Source: Streptomyces phaeolivaceus
Lineage (GTDB): Bacteria; Actinomycetota; Actinomycetes; Streptomycetales; Streptomycetaceae
DNA length: 64,000 nt
NCBI RefSeq assembly: GCF_009184865.1
Contig: NZ_CP045096.1
Location: 992,001-1,056,000, forward strand
Direction of reading: 5' to 3'
Position numbers and translations under genes: made by a program
Notes under the pieces: model-generated
The model's database searches: none
Told to the model about the DNA's origin: nothing
Seen by the model: only the letters and a program-made list of their open reading frames with translations
Shown here: piece after piece, positions 53,358 through 62,094 of the stretch
Layout of the letters: each line of letters starts with the position of its first letter
Numbering within the stretch: the stretch's first letter is position 1

Positions 53358-54370
53358 TCAGGACGACTGCGCGCTCTGGTACAGGTTCTGCGCGTCGGTG
53401 CCGAAGTACGGCCCGTACATCCGGTTGGGCAGGAAGTTGTACTTGAAGCTGTTCACCGAGGACAGCAGGCCGGTGCCCGTGGACTCGTTGAACTGGGTGA
53501 ACCAGGGGCCGCCGCTGGAGCCGCCGGTCATGTTGCAGTTGATGCCGTGGTCGTCGGAGAGCAGGAAGTCACGGTTCGTGGTGCCGCTGCAGTAGATGAA
53601 CCTCTCCCCGTCGTACGGGGCGGCGGCGGGGAACCCGAAGGCGTACATGGTCTGGTTGTAGCCGGTGTTGAAGGCCAGTCCCTGCCCGCCGACGACGTCC
53701 GTCAGCAGCCTCCCGTCCAGCGGGGCGACGACGGCCGCGCCGACGTCGTAGTTGATGTCCTCGCTCGCGGTCCACTGCGGTGTGGACATGGTCTTCGTGG
53801 CGCTCCATCTGCCGTACGGGGCCTGGCCGTCGTGGTAGCCGGGCACGAAGACCCAGTTGGTGTGCCAGGCGCCCTCCAGCTTCACACAGTGCCCGGCGGT
53901 GATGACGGTGCTCTTGTTGGCGCTGGTGACGGCGTTGCCGGAGCACGACGCCGTACGTCCCTGGTAGGTGAAGAACACCCGTCCGGCCGTGGAGACCACG
54001 GCGCCGCCGCCGGTCCAGGGCCCGCCGCTCTGGGGGAAGGCAAGCACCCCGACATCGGTGGGGGCGCCCGGAAGGGTGGGGCGACGGTCCTTTTCTCGCC
54101 CTTGGCGAGCGAGGGTGCCTTCACCCCGACGCGGTCCACGGGCAGCAGATCCAGCGGGGCGGCCCCACGCATCCGTTCCGTGGTCCAGAACGACGCGGGG
54201 TCCGCGGAGGCCGTGGCCGCCCCGGCGGGCGAGGCGACCACGCCGGTGCCGAGCAGCGCGGCGGCGCCGAGCAGGGCGGCGGCGCCGAGCAGGGCGGCGG
54301 CGCCGAGCAGGGCGGCGAGGACGGAGCGGGACTTGCGCGGGCGGCGGGCCCCGCGGCGTATGTCTGTCAC
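53358..54370 (-). pseudogene. Secreted trypsin-like serine protease, one-base frameshift
   Basis: GTG 54370 (after AAGGGAG) begins a signal peptide, [17 protein letters not shown], and a propeptide down to [13 protein letters not shown]. One base is then missing near 54084, and the protease continues in another frame as [20 protein letters not shown]. The His (VITAGHCVK), Asp (DINYDVGAAVVAP) and Ser (CNMTGGSSGGPWF) are all present in that second frame. The likely ancestral text at the break is a run of three C bases reduced to two. The C-terminus is complete to 53358. Confidence 0.85.
54248..54318. repeat. 18-base tandem repeat encoding LLGAAA units in a signal peptide
   Basis: Four units of GCCGAGCAGGGCGGCGGC (starts 54248, 54266, 54284, 54302; the first with one change) build the hydrophobic core of the protease signal peptide. 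Unit number is likely to vary between strains. Confidence 0.75.
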
Positions 54371-54672
54371 GCGTACTCCCTTTGCGGTGGGGGACGAGGA
54401 CGAACTCGCGCAACGCAGAGTGCCAGCCCACCCGCAAGTTCGACAGGTGCACGTCACGATGGGCGCAAATCAACCCCTGGCCGGGGAGGCGCACCCATGC
54501 GCACCCATCCGGGCGAGGAGGCGGGCACGGTTCTCGGAACAACCGCACATTGGTCGGGAAGGCGATGTTTGCGGCGGCCGATGAAGGTCACCTGGCCCGC
54601 ACGGGACCGACAGGCTCCGGGCGCGGACGACGTGCCCGGTACGCCACCGCTCGTACGACGAGAGGCAGATTC

Positions 54673-56190
54673 ATGACGGAGACTCCCCCTGTCACCACGA
54701 CCGATTCCGGCGCCCCGGTCGAGAGCGACGAGCATTCGCTCACCGTGGGGCCCGCCGGTCCGATCCTGCTGCAGGACGCGTATCTGATCGAACAGATGGC
54801 CCAGTTCAACCGGGAACGGATCCCCGAGCGCCAGCCCCACGCCAAGGGAAGCGGCGCTTTCGGGCACTTCGAGGTGACCCACGATGTCAGCGCCTACACC
54901 AAGGCGGCCGTCTTCCAGCCGGGAACCCGCACCGACCTGGTCACCCGTTTCTCGACCGTCGCGGGTGAGCGCGGCAGCCCGGACACCTGGCGCGACCCGC
55001 GCGGCTTCGCGGTGAAGTTCTACACCGCCGAAGGCAACTACGACATGGTCGGCAACAACACACCGGTGTTCTTCGTGAAGGACCCGATGAAGTTCCAGCA
55101 CTTCATCCGGTCCCAGAAACGCCGCGCCGACAACAACCTGCGCGACCACGACATGCAGTGGGACTTCTGGACGCTCTCCCCCGAGTCCGCCCACCAGGTC
55201 ACCTGGCTGATGGGCGACCGCGGCATCCCGCGGTCCTGGCGCCACATGAACGGCTACACCTCCCACACCTACATGTGGATCAACGCCGCCGGCGAGCGTT
55301 TCTGGGTGAAGTACCACTTCAAGACCGACCAGGGCATCGAGTACTTCACGCAGCACGAGGGCGACCAGATGGCCGCCGCCGACACGGACTACCACACCCG
55401 TGATCTGTTCGAGCACATCCGCGACGGCGACTTCCCCAGCTGGACCCTGCATGTGCAGGTGATGCCGTACGAGGAGGCCGCGAGCTACCGCTTCAACCCC
55501 TTCGACCTCACCAAGGTGTGGCCGCACGGCGACTACCCGCTGATCCCGGTCGGCCGTATGACACTCGACCGCAATCCGACCGACAACCACGCGGAGATCG
55601 AGCAGGCGGCCTTCCAGCCCAACAACCTCGTCCCCGGCATCGGTCCCAGCCCGGACCGCATGCTGCTGGCCCGGCTGTTCTCCTACGCGGACGCGCACCG
55701 CCACCGGATCGGCGGCAACTACCAGCAGCTTCCGGTGAACGCCCCCGTCGTGGACGTCCACACCTACTCCAAGGACGGGGCGATGGCGTACCGGAAAACC
55801 GCCGACCCGGTGTACGCCCCCAACTCCAAGGGTGGTCCCGCCGCCGACACCGCGCGCCACTCCCCGCCCAGCTGGGAGGCCGACGGCGCCCTCACCCGTA
55901 CGGCCTACGTCAGCCATGCCGAGGACGACGACTGGGGCCAGGCCGGCACCATGGTGCGCGAGGTTCTGGACGACGCCGCCCGCGACCGTCTGGTCGACAA
56001 CGTCGTCGGTCATCTCCTCAACGGCGTCTCGGAGCCCGTCCTGAAGCGGGCCTTCGAGTACTGGTCGAACATCGACAAGAGCATCGGCGACCGTATCGCC
56101 CAGGGCGTACGCGCCAAGGCGGGCGAGAAGGATCCCAAAGCCGCCGAGCAGGGCAGTCCCGCCCGGCGCGGCATGCAGGACAAGGCCTGA
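54673..56190 (+). CDS. Monofunctional heme catalase
   Basis: A 505-residue clade-3-like catalase. The active-site His is in [20 protein letters not shown] near residue 55, Asn in [18 protein letters not shown] near 135, and the proximal Tyr in [20 protein letters not shown] near 345. NADPH-type region [14 protein letters not shown] is present. ATG 54673 follows AGGCAG. A Fur-type catR repressor, often next to catA in Streptomyces, is not visible here. The ~120 bases upstream show no obvious inverted repeat. Converts H2O2 to water and oxygen. Confidence 0.93.
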   Translation: MTETPPVTTTDSGAPVESDEHSLTVGPAGPILLQDAYLIEQMAQFNRERIPERQPHAKGSGAFGHFEVTHDVSAYTKAAVFQPGTRTDLVTRFSTVAGERGSPDTWRDPRGFAVKFYTAEGNYDMVGNNTPVFFVKDPMKFQHFIRSQKRRADNNLRDHDMQWDFWTLSPESAHQVTWLMGDRGIPRSWRHMNGYTSHTYMWINAAGERFWVKYHFKTDQGIEYFTQHEGDQMAAADTDYHTRDLFEHIRDGDFPSWTLHVQVMPYEEAASYRFNPFDLTKVWPHGDYPLIPVGRMTLDRNPTDNHAEIEQAAFQPNNLVPGIGPSPDRMLLARLFSYADAHRHRIGGNYQQLPVNAPVVDVHTYSKDGAMAYRKTADPVYAPNSKGGPAADTARHSPPSWEADGALTRTAYVSHAEDDDWGQAGTMVREVLDDAARDRLVDNVVGHLLNGVSEPVLKRAFEYWSNIDKSIGDRIAQGVRAKAGEKDPKAAEQGSPARRGMQDKA

Positions 56191-56429
56191 GCACGACGAC
56201 CTGACGAACCGACCCCCACGGTCACCCACGGTCACGCATGATCACGGTGGGTTTCCGCACAGCTCCGGCGTCGGCTCCGACGCCGGCTCCGACGCCGTGC
56301 CGGCTTCGCCGACGCGGAGACGCACCGATTCACGCACCGATTCACCCACCGATTCCGGTCCGATCAGCAGGAGGTCGACGCGCACCACCCTGACACGCCT
56401 TCAAGATGGTCCCCTCCCGCCTCGGTGTG

Positions 56430-56665
56430 CCGCACTGCGCGCCGGTGTCGGCCGAGGAGGATCTCATCCGCGCCGCCTACGTGCTCAACGCGGGCGAGAA
56501 GGACGCGATCCTGGTCGGGCAGGGTGCCCGCGGTGCCCGTCAGGAGGTGTTGGCGGTCACCTACCGGCTCGGCGCGGGAGTGGCCGAGGCGCTGCTCGGC
56601 AAGGACGCCCTCGACGACGACCTGCCGTACGTCACCGGCTCCATCGGCCCGCACATGGTCGGCCT
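56430..56665 (+). pseudogene. Pyruvate-oxidase-like (TPP enzyme) fragment
   Basis: A ~80-residue fragment reading VLNAGEKDAILVGQGARGAR, then LGAGVAEALLGKDALDDDLP and YVTGSIG, matches the central FAD-adjacent domain of pyruvate dehydrogenase (quinone)/TPP-dependent oxidases. Start and end of the gene are both missing; the frame then runs into the CGGGTCA repeat. The gap 56191-56429 has short tandem repeats of CCGATTCAC type and nothing else. Confidence 0.8.
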
Positions 56666-56703
56666 GCGCCACCCCTTCGAGGTCGACCTGGTCGGCGGCT
56701 TGA

Positions 56704-56738
56704 CGGGTCACGGGTCACGGGTCACGGGTCACGGGTGA
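56704..56738. repeat. CGGGTCA tandem repeat, five units
   Basis: Five 7-base CGGGTCA units (last one CGGGTGA) at the junction between the oxidase fragment and the TetR remnant. It probably arose by replication slippage at a rearrangement point. Confidence 0.8.
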
Positions 56739-56745
56739 CCGGCCA

Positions 56746-57060
56746 TCAGTCACCGCGCAGATAGCGGGTGACCATGTCCACCAGCTCGTTCTCGAACGTC
56801 TCGACCGGAATCGTGCGCGGACGTCCGGGTGCCGGCCGAGGAGTTCGCGGACCTGTTCGACGCGGTCCCTTCCGTGTCGTTCGATCGCGTCCAGCAGGTC
56901 CTGGGAGAACGACGCCTCCTCGATCATGACCCGCAGCAGCTGCGGGTCATCACGGTGCTCCTGGAACACCCGCTCCAGCCACTCCCGCCACCGGGCCCGC
57001 GCCACCACCTCGGCCCGTTCGCCACCGTCCGCCCTGGCCTGACCAACTCCTCGCTCTCCG
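56746..57060 (-). pseudogene. TetR-family regulator, C-terminal remnant
   Basis: ARWREWLERVFQEHRDDPQL, LRVMIEEASFSQDLLDAIER and HPDVRARFRS form a TetR ligand-domain segment. After about 56830 the frame shifts and continues RTIPVETFENELVDMVTRYL followed by RGD and stop at 56746. The DNA-binding half is absent. It lies directly next to the oxidase fragment. Confidence 0.75.
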
Positions 57061-57169
57061 CCTGGAGTTCCTCCTCGGCGGTACCGCCGCCGGCCCCGCG
57101 TCCCACAAGAGAGGTCATGGGCGCTCCGGCACCTCGGCTCGCTGCGAACTGCCGCGCTCGGGCATGCGT

Positions 57170-59011
57170 TCAGCGAACAGTCGAGGCGTTGGATGTGTCG
57201 GAGGCTTCCGTGCGGGGCGCCTCCGTGGCGGGCTCCGCCGCGTCCGGCTTTTCTGAGTCCGGCTTTTCTTCGTCGGACTTTTCTTCGTCGGGCTTTTCCC
57301 CGTCCGGCGTCTCGCAGGTGATCTCGTCGCGTGGGGTGTAGTGGGTGTGGAACGGCTGCCGCTTCACTTCCTTGCCGTCGTTGTAGAAGACCCGGTCGAC
57401 GGTGACGTCGAAGCCCTCCAGCGGGGTCTGGGGCACACACTTCTCGTCGGTGCTGACCTTCTTCGCCGGGGGTTTGACGTCGGTCCGGGGGCCCTTCTCC
57501 GACTTGATCTCGTCGTACTTCTTGGTGCCGATGAAGCTGACGGTCACCGACGTGTCGGTGGCCTCGGCCTGGATGTACACCGCGTTGCCGGAGTCGTTGG
57601 TGAACCGGAGGTCGAGGCTGCCCCAGGCGACCGTGGCCTCACGGCCCTCCGGGTAGCGCTCGATGTAGAAGGAGTGGGCGCCGTACTCCACGGGCTCGAC
57701 GCCGGCGAAGTACATCGCGTTGAACACGGTCGTGGCCACGGCGGAGACCCCGCCGCCGGATGCCTTGGTGAACTGGTCGTCGAGGATCATGATGCCCTCG
57801 ACGAAGCCGTTGGCCTTGGTGCGTTCGCCCACGGTCCGGTTGAAGCTCCAGGTCTTGTCGGGCATGACGACGGAGCCGTTGATGAGCTGGGCGGCCCGCC
57901 CGATGTTCTTCGTGCGGTACGCGGCCGGTTCGAAGTTGACCGTGAAGGACGACATCTTCTCCGTCAGCCCGAGCCGCGCCGCGTTCTCGCGGGTCACCTC
58001 CGGCTGGATCCGTCGCACGGCCACTTCCCCGGTACGGGCGCCGGCGCCCGTTTCGGTGAGCAGCGGCAGCACGGCCTTGCCCAGCGCCTTGTCGGTGACC
58101 TGTACGCCGGTCCGGGCGTCGTCGGCCACCACGGCTCGGTCGCCGTCCAGCCGTAGTTCGGCGTTCTCGGCCTTGGTGGTGATGTCGTCCAGGGGGCCGG
58201 CGACCGCGGGTGCCGAGCGCAGGCCCTTGCCGTCCAGCGTCGGTATCAGCCTGCCGGAGTCGTCCGGCCGCATCGTCAGGTACTCGCCCACGACGGCCGG
58301 AGTGACCGTGAACTGTCTGCCGCCCGCGGTGAGCGTGACGGGTCCCGACATGGCCGGCCGCGCGAACTCGCGCACCGCCCGCCGCACCTCCTCGGCCGCC
58401 ACCTTCGGCTCGGTCTCGCGGGTGGGCAGCGCCGTGACCGTGTCCGCCGCGCCGTGGAGGAAGGAGGTCCGCAGGGTGCCGACCGCGGCGTCCACGTCCA
58501 GGGCGTGGCCCCGGTGCGGTGCGACCTGCTCGACCTGGCCGTCGTCGAAGGTCACGGCCCCCTCGCGGACCTTCTGGTCGAGGTTCCGCGCCAGCTTCCC
58601 GAGAACGGTGCGGGCCTTGTCCTCGTCGACGCGTACGACCGGCTCGATGTCACCCCCCGACCGGAAGAACCCGCCGACCACGCCGACCGGATCCGAGGCT
58701 GTGCGCGTCGCCCTGTCGACGGTCCCCTCGGCGTCGAAGGTGAGTCCGGCCTGCCGCGGGTCGACGGTCCCGGCGCGGTCGCCGACCGTCACGGCCAGCT
58801 CCCGTGAGCCGGCCACCGCCAGGTGTGCGTCCAGCTTGCGGATGGCCTCGGTGCGGCTGAGGCCACCGATGTCCACGCCGCGCACGGTCGTACCCGCTTC
58901 GATCTCACCGCCCGTGACCAGCAGCGCGGCCAGATACAGGCCACCGAGGCCGACGGTCAGCACACCGCCCGTCAGGGCAAGGGGCGGCACGGAGGCTATT
59001 CGAGGGCGCAT
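57170..59011 (-). CDS. VanW-family protein with membrane anchor
   Basis: A 613-residue protein: single membrane helix near residues 10-33 (LALTGGVLTVGLGGLYLAAL), two or three PG-binding-4-like repeats (GAVTFDDGQVEQVAPHRGHA, DDARTGVQVTDKALGKAVLP), then the VanW domain with NIGRAAQLINGSVVMPDKTW, FNRTVGERTKANGFVEGIMI and GGGVSAVATTVFNAMYFAGV. The tail is an EKPDEEKSDEEKPDSEKPD charged repeat. VanW proteins occur with glycopeptide-resistance clusters and elsewhere in actinomycetes, with unknown chemistry, probably in cell-wall maintenance. No van genes are near. ATG follows GGGAGA. Confidence 0.88.
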   Translation of the reverse strand: MRPRIASVPPLALTGGVLTVGLGGLYLAALLVTGGEIEAGTTVRGVDIGGLSRTEAIRKLDAHLAVAGSRELAVTVGDRAGTVDPRQAGLTFDAEGTVDRATRTASDPVGVVGGFFRSGGDIEPVVRVDEDKARTVLGKLARNLDQKVREGAVTFDDGQVEQVAPHRGHALDVDAAVGTLRTSFLHGAADTVTALPTRETEPKVAAEEVRRAVREFARPAMSGPVTLTAGGRQFTVTPAVVGEYLTMRPDDSGRLIPTLDGKGLRSAPAVAGPLDDITTKAENAELRLDGDRAVVADDARTGVQVTDKALGKAVLPLLTETGAGARTGEVAVRRIQPEVTRENAARLGLTEKMSSFTVNFEPAAYRTKNIGRAAQLINGSVVMPDKTWSFNRTVGERTKANGFVEGIMILDDQFTKASGGGVSAVATTVFNAMYFAGVEPVEYGAHSFYIERYPEGREATVAWGSLDLRFTNDSGNAVYIQAEATDTSVTVSFIGTKKYDEIKSEKGPRTDVKPPAKKVSTDEKCVPQTPLEGFDVTVDRVFYNDGKEVKRQPFHTHYTPRDEITCETPDGEKPDEEKSDEEKPDSEKPDAAEPATEAPRTEASDTSNASTVR

Positions 59012-59036
59012 GGGTCTCCCGGACCGGGGATCGGTA

Positions 59037-59237
59037 GGCGGTGCACTCGCGGTGCGCTCGGCGAGGCGGTGCGCTCGATGAGGCGGTGCGCTCGGCGAGG
59101 CGGTGCCACGGACGGAGCAAGCACCTCAAGTTACCCATAACGGGCGACGAGGGCGTATGTCGCAGATCACTTCCGTCGCCGCGCCCCGCCCCTGTCCCTG
59201 TCCCTGTCCCTGCCCCCGTCCCCGTCCCCACCCCCGC
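59037..59237. repeat. Low-complexity intergenic repeats
   Basis: Two repeat runs in the 59012-59276 gap. GCGGTGCGCTCGGCGAG-type units (about three, 59052-59106) give way to CCTGTC/CCCGTC hexamers (59189-59237). They carry no gene. They may be expansion-prone spacers. Confidence 0.6.
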
Positions 59238-59276
59238 CAGCCCTGGGCGTGCGATCGATATAGCCGTACATGTCGC

Positions 59277-59300
59277 GGTATCACCGGTACCATCGATACC
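59277..59300 (+). promoter_or_regulatory. 24-base operator abutting a leaderless toxin-antitoxin start
   Basis: GGTATC-ACC-GGTACC-ATC-GATACC: outer arms GGTATC/GATACC are inverted repeats and the middle GGTACC is itself a palindrome. The operator ends at base 59300 and the antitoxin ATG begins at 59301, so there is no ribosome binding site. TACCAT (59288-59293), seven bases before the ATG, fits a -10 box for a leaderless transcript. Binding here would directly block transcription start. Confidence 0.7.
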
Positions 59301-59597
59301 ATGGCGGATCCCAAAGCGATGAGTCTGCGCTTCCCCGACCCCGAGCAGCGGGCCGCCATCGCGGCTGCCGCGAAGCAGGCCGGGGTCAGCATGCAGGAGT
59401 ACATCCTCTCGGCGGCCTACGACCGTGCGACCGCCGTGGAGCGGCGGTTCCTGGAGGGCTTCGGTGCCTCCACGGCCCGCAGCGGCGCCGCCTTCGCGGC
59501 CGGGTCCGGCACCGTGGATCCGAGCGCCGAGCAGCGGGCGGCCGAGCGGCAGGCCCGGCAGGAACTCGACGCCCGGGAGCGAGGCCGCGTCACATGA
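59301..59597 (+). CDS. Ribbon-helix-helix antitoxin
   Basis: A 98-residue protein with an N-terminal RHH/Arc-type DNA-binding segment: MSLRFPDPEQRAAIAAAAKQ, then AGVSMQEYILSAAYDRAT. The C-terminal tail is rich in Ala, Glu and Arg, as in antitoxins that wrap their toxin. The last four bases overlap the toxin ATG. It probably binds the operator immediately upstream. Cytoplasmic; a leaderless start is likely. Confidence 0.83.
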   Translation: MADPKAMSLRFPDPEQRAAIAAAAKQAGVSMQEYILSAAYDRATAVERRFLEGFGASTARSGAAFAAGSGTVDPSAEQRAAERQARQELDARERGRVT

Positions 59598-59977
59598 CCC
59601 CGCCGCGCCCCGTCCCGCTCGATGTCACGTTCCTGCTGCACGCCGCCGAGCGCCTCGACGGTGGCCCACGGATCGACGACTACGGACCGTTCTACGCCGC
59701 TGTCGCCCGGGTCAACGCCAAGGCGTTGGAGCACGACATGTACGGATCCCCGTACCTCAAGGCCGCCGCACTCCTGCAGACCCTCGCGAAACTGCCGTGC
59801 CTGGAACACTCCAACGCGGCCTTCGCCTGGCACGCCACCGAGGCCTATCTGATCCTCAACACCCGCGCCCTCGACTACCCGCCGGAGGCGGCCGTCGCGC
59901 TCGTACGCGACGCCGCCTCCGGAACGCTCGGCGTCGCCCGGATCGCCCGTCGGCTGCGCGACTGGAGCGCCGCGTAG
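59594..59977 (+). CDS. Fic/Doc-fold toxin-like protein with altered active site
   Basis: A 127-residue helical protein in the toxin position of a Phd/Doc-like pair. The core helix reads LLQTLAKLPCLEHSNAAFAW, where Doc/Fic proteins have a HxFxx(D/G)N(K/G)R motif: His is Leu, and the KR pair is AA. The surrounding pattern (helical repeats, SPYLKAAALLQTLAK) still fits Fic/Doc. Related Streptomyces proteins called Fic-type toxins share this kind of loss, so it may be a family with another mechanism. The stop lies in a GC hairpin (59968-59986). Confidence 0.72.
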   Translation: MTPPRPVPLDVTFLLHAAERLDGGPRIDDYGPFYAAVARVNAKALEHDMYGSPYLKAAALLQTLAKLPCLEHSNAAFAWHATEAYLILNTRALDYPPEAAVALVRDAASGTLGVARIARRLRDWSAA

Positions 59978-60014
59978 TACGCGGCGAACCGGGGACCGTG
60001 GGAACAGGCGACTG

Positions 60015-62039
60015 TCAGGACGGGCCCAGGATCGCCGAGGTGCGGGGGTCGGGGAGTGGGTCGGTGGCGCGGGGTGTGGCGGGGACGAAGACCGGGGCGT
60101 CCTGCTGGTAGAAGATGTCGATGTCCGCCTCCTCGCCGCCGACGATGAGGGTGTCCCACGCGCCGCTCTCCTGGAGCGTCCGCAGGGTCGAGGGCGCCAA
60201 CGCGGCAAGGTGGGACCGCAGTTGCTCATCGTCGGGCAGGCCCGGCAGGCGTTCCGCGAGGCGCTCGCGGATGGACCGCATACGGTCCAGCAGGATCTCC
60301 ACGTCGGCCCCCGACGCCCCAGCGGACGCCGAGCCCCCGGCAGCCGACCCGGCAACCCGGGGCGCCGGCCCGGCGCCTCCGGCGGCAGGCCGGGCAACTC
60401 CGGCCGCCGGTCCCGCCGGTCCCGCCGTAGCCTCCATGCTGCGGTCGATGATGTCCTTGATCGCCCGGGTCACGCCCCGCTCGTCCGTCGTGACCATCGC
60501 GTTCCACGCGCGGCTCTTGTGGCGGTACTGCAGCATCGACATGGCCGCCTCGTGCCGGATGAAGTCCGCGTCGCGCAGCGGGCGGCCACGCCAGACGCGG
60601 CTGAGGGAGCGGGCCAGGGAGACGGCCGAGGCGAGGCCGCTGTTGAGACCGCGGCCGGGCCAGAAGTGGATGGCGTTGGCCGCGTCGCCCAGCAGGAAGC
60701 CGTACGTCCCGGGGCGGTCGGCGGTCGGGCGGGTCAACTGGGCGGTGAACCTGGGGCGTTGCACCATGTCCAGCCGGAACGACGTGATCGCGCTGAGGTC
60801 GTCCTCGTCGACGCCGAACAGCCGCAGCCCCTCCTGGATCCGCTTCCACAGCGGCGAGCCGCGCAGCAGCGCCGGCAGGAACAGCGTCCCGTGCGTCGGG
60901 CAGACGAACTCGTTGTCCTCGTGCCGGCTCATCACACACGGCCGGGCCGCGATGCACTCCTCGAAGACCTGCCGCACCGGGTCGATACCGATGACGTTGC
61001 GCGCCTCCTCACGGGTCAGCCGCATGTTCAGGAAGCCCTCGCCGCGCAGCGAGTTGAGCAGGAAGCGGTTCTGCGCCACCGTGAGCAGCACGCTCATCGG
61101 GTCCGAGAGCCGGGACTTGACCCGCAGCCCCAGGATCACGTCCTGGAGGTGCTCCCCGTCGAGGGAGTAGATGGTGGCGTCGGCCGCGCCGAAGCGGTCC
61201 GCGAAGTGCTCGCGGGTGCGGGACCGGCCGCCTTCGCAGATCACCAGCACATGGTCGCGGGCGATGAGGTGCCCCTGCTCCACCGGGTCGAACTTCTTCG
61301 GCACCAGACGGATCGCGGGCTTGCTGTTGGCCAGTTCCAGCAGCCGGTCCTCGATGTAGGCGATGCGGATGTTGCGGGGCGGGCGCCCGTCCACGGAGTC
61401 GGGTCCCAGCGGCCACATCTCGGAGAACTGGCCGCCGTCCCCGAACAGCGCCATCCGGATCTCCTCTGACAGGGCCAGATACTGCCGGCTCTGGACGGTG
61501 ACGACCTGCTGGCGCCGCACGTTGCCCTGGGTCTCGTCCTTCCAGACCACGGTGGTGCCGTCGCGGACCCACCGGCCGTCGTGGACGGTGACCGAGACCC
61601 GCCCCGGGAGCGCGTCCTCCAGCAGCAGCGCGAAGGCGAGGCCGACCGGGCCGCCGCCGGACACCGTGACCCGCAGCACACCTGGGTTCGCGGCGGCGTC
61701 GGCACGGGGCAGGGCGAGCTGGGAGAGGTCCATGACCGTCTCCACGGCCTCCTGCGTCTCGAACAGGAAGGTCTCGTCGCCGATACGGATGGTGTCGCCG
61801 GGCGTCAGCTCGTGCCGGGTGACGCGCAGCTCGTTGACGTACGTTCCGTTCCTGCTGTCGCGGTCGCGGAGCACGTACGCGCCGTTCTCGGTGACGATCT
61901 CGGCGTGGAACCGGGAGGCGCTGACGCTGACGATGACGACGTCGTTGTCGCTCTTGCGCCCGAACGTCAGCGGAGCGTCGCCGAGGACGACGCTCTGACC
62001 GGCGAATGGACCGCTGCGTCCCACTATGACCGACAGCAC
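60015..62039 (-). CDS. FHA domain fused to FAD-dependent monooxygenase
   Basis: A 674-residue fusion. Residues ~1-95 are an FHA phosphothreonine-binding domain with all marks: FGRKSDND (27-33), SVSASRFHAE (38-47) and DRDSRNGTYVN (59-69). From ~122 an FAD fold starts (VTVSGGGPVGLAFALLLED; GxGxxG at 128-133), continues with a substrate region, and ends the FAD fold with FLLGDAANAIHFWPGRGLNS near residue 455. An Ala/Gly/Pro linker and a helical tail (ILLDRMRSIRERLAERLPGL) follow. GTG start at 62039 follows AAGGAG. It lies 55 bases after the Ser/Thr kinase, so the kinase could recruit or regulate the oxygenase by phosphorylation. Confidence 0.85.
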   Translation of the reverse strand: MLSVIVGRSGPFAGQSVVLGDAPLTFGRKSDNDVVIVSVSASRFHAEIVTENGAYVLRDRDSRNGTYVNELRVTRHELTPGDTIRIGDETFLFETQEAVETVMDLSQLALPRADAAANPGVLRVTVSGGGPVGLAFALLLEDALPGRVSVTVHDGRWVRDGTTVVWKDETQGNVRRQQVVTVQSRQYLALSEEIRMALFGDGGQFSEMWPLGPDSVDGRPPRNIRIAYIEDRLLELANSKPAIRLVPKKFDPVEQGHLIARDHVLVICEGGRSRTREHFADRFGAADATIYSLDGEHLQDVILGLRVKSRLSDPMSVLLTVAQNRFLLNSLRGEGFLNMRLTREEARNVIGIDPVRQVFEECIAARPCVMSRHEDNEFVCPTHGTLFLPALLRGSPLWKRIQEGLRLFGVDEDDLSAITSFRLDMVQRPRFTAQLTRPTADRPGTYGFLLGDAANAIHFWPGRGLNSGLASAVSLARSLSRVWRGRPLRDADFIRHEAAMSMLQYRHKSRAWNAMVTTDERGVTRAIKDIIDRSMEATAGPAGPAAGVARPAAGGAGPAPRVAGSAAGGSASAGASGADVEILLDRMRSIRERLAERLPGLPDDEQLRSHLAALAPSTLRTLQESGAWDTLIVGGEEADIDIFYQQDAPVFVPATPRATDPLPDPRTSAILGPS

Positions 62040-62094
62040 GGAAACTCCTTCGGAGAGGCCAAATTAGTTCGATTATGTACGGTGTGTCGCCCTA

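Noticed and set aside
53968..54672. Long N-terminal extension of the catalase
   Set aside because: The frame runs through the antisense of the protease gene and is Arg-rich; catalases start near the ATG at 54673.
57170..59011. Vancomycin-resistance locus based on the VanW protein
   Set aside because: No vanHAX, vanRS or vanY genes nearby; VanW-domain proteins are common in actinomycetes without resistance.
59037..59237. CRISPR-like array
   Set aside because: Units are short, contiguous and without unique spacers; it is simple tandem repetition.
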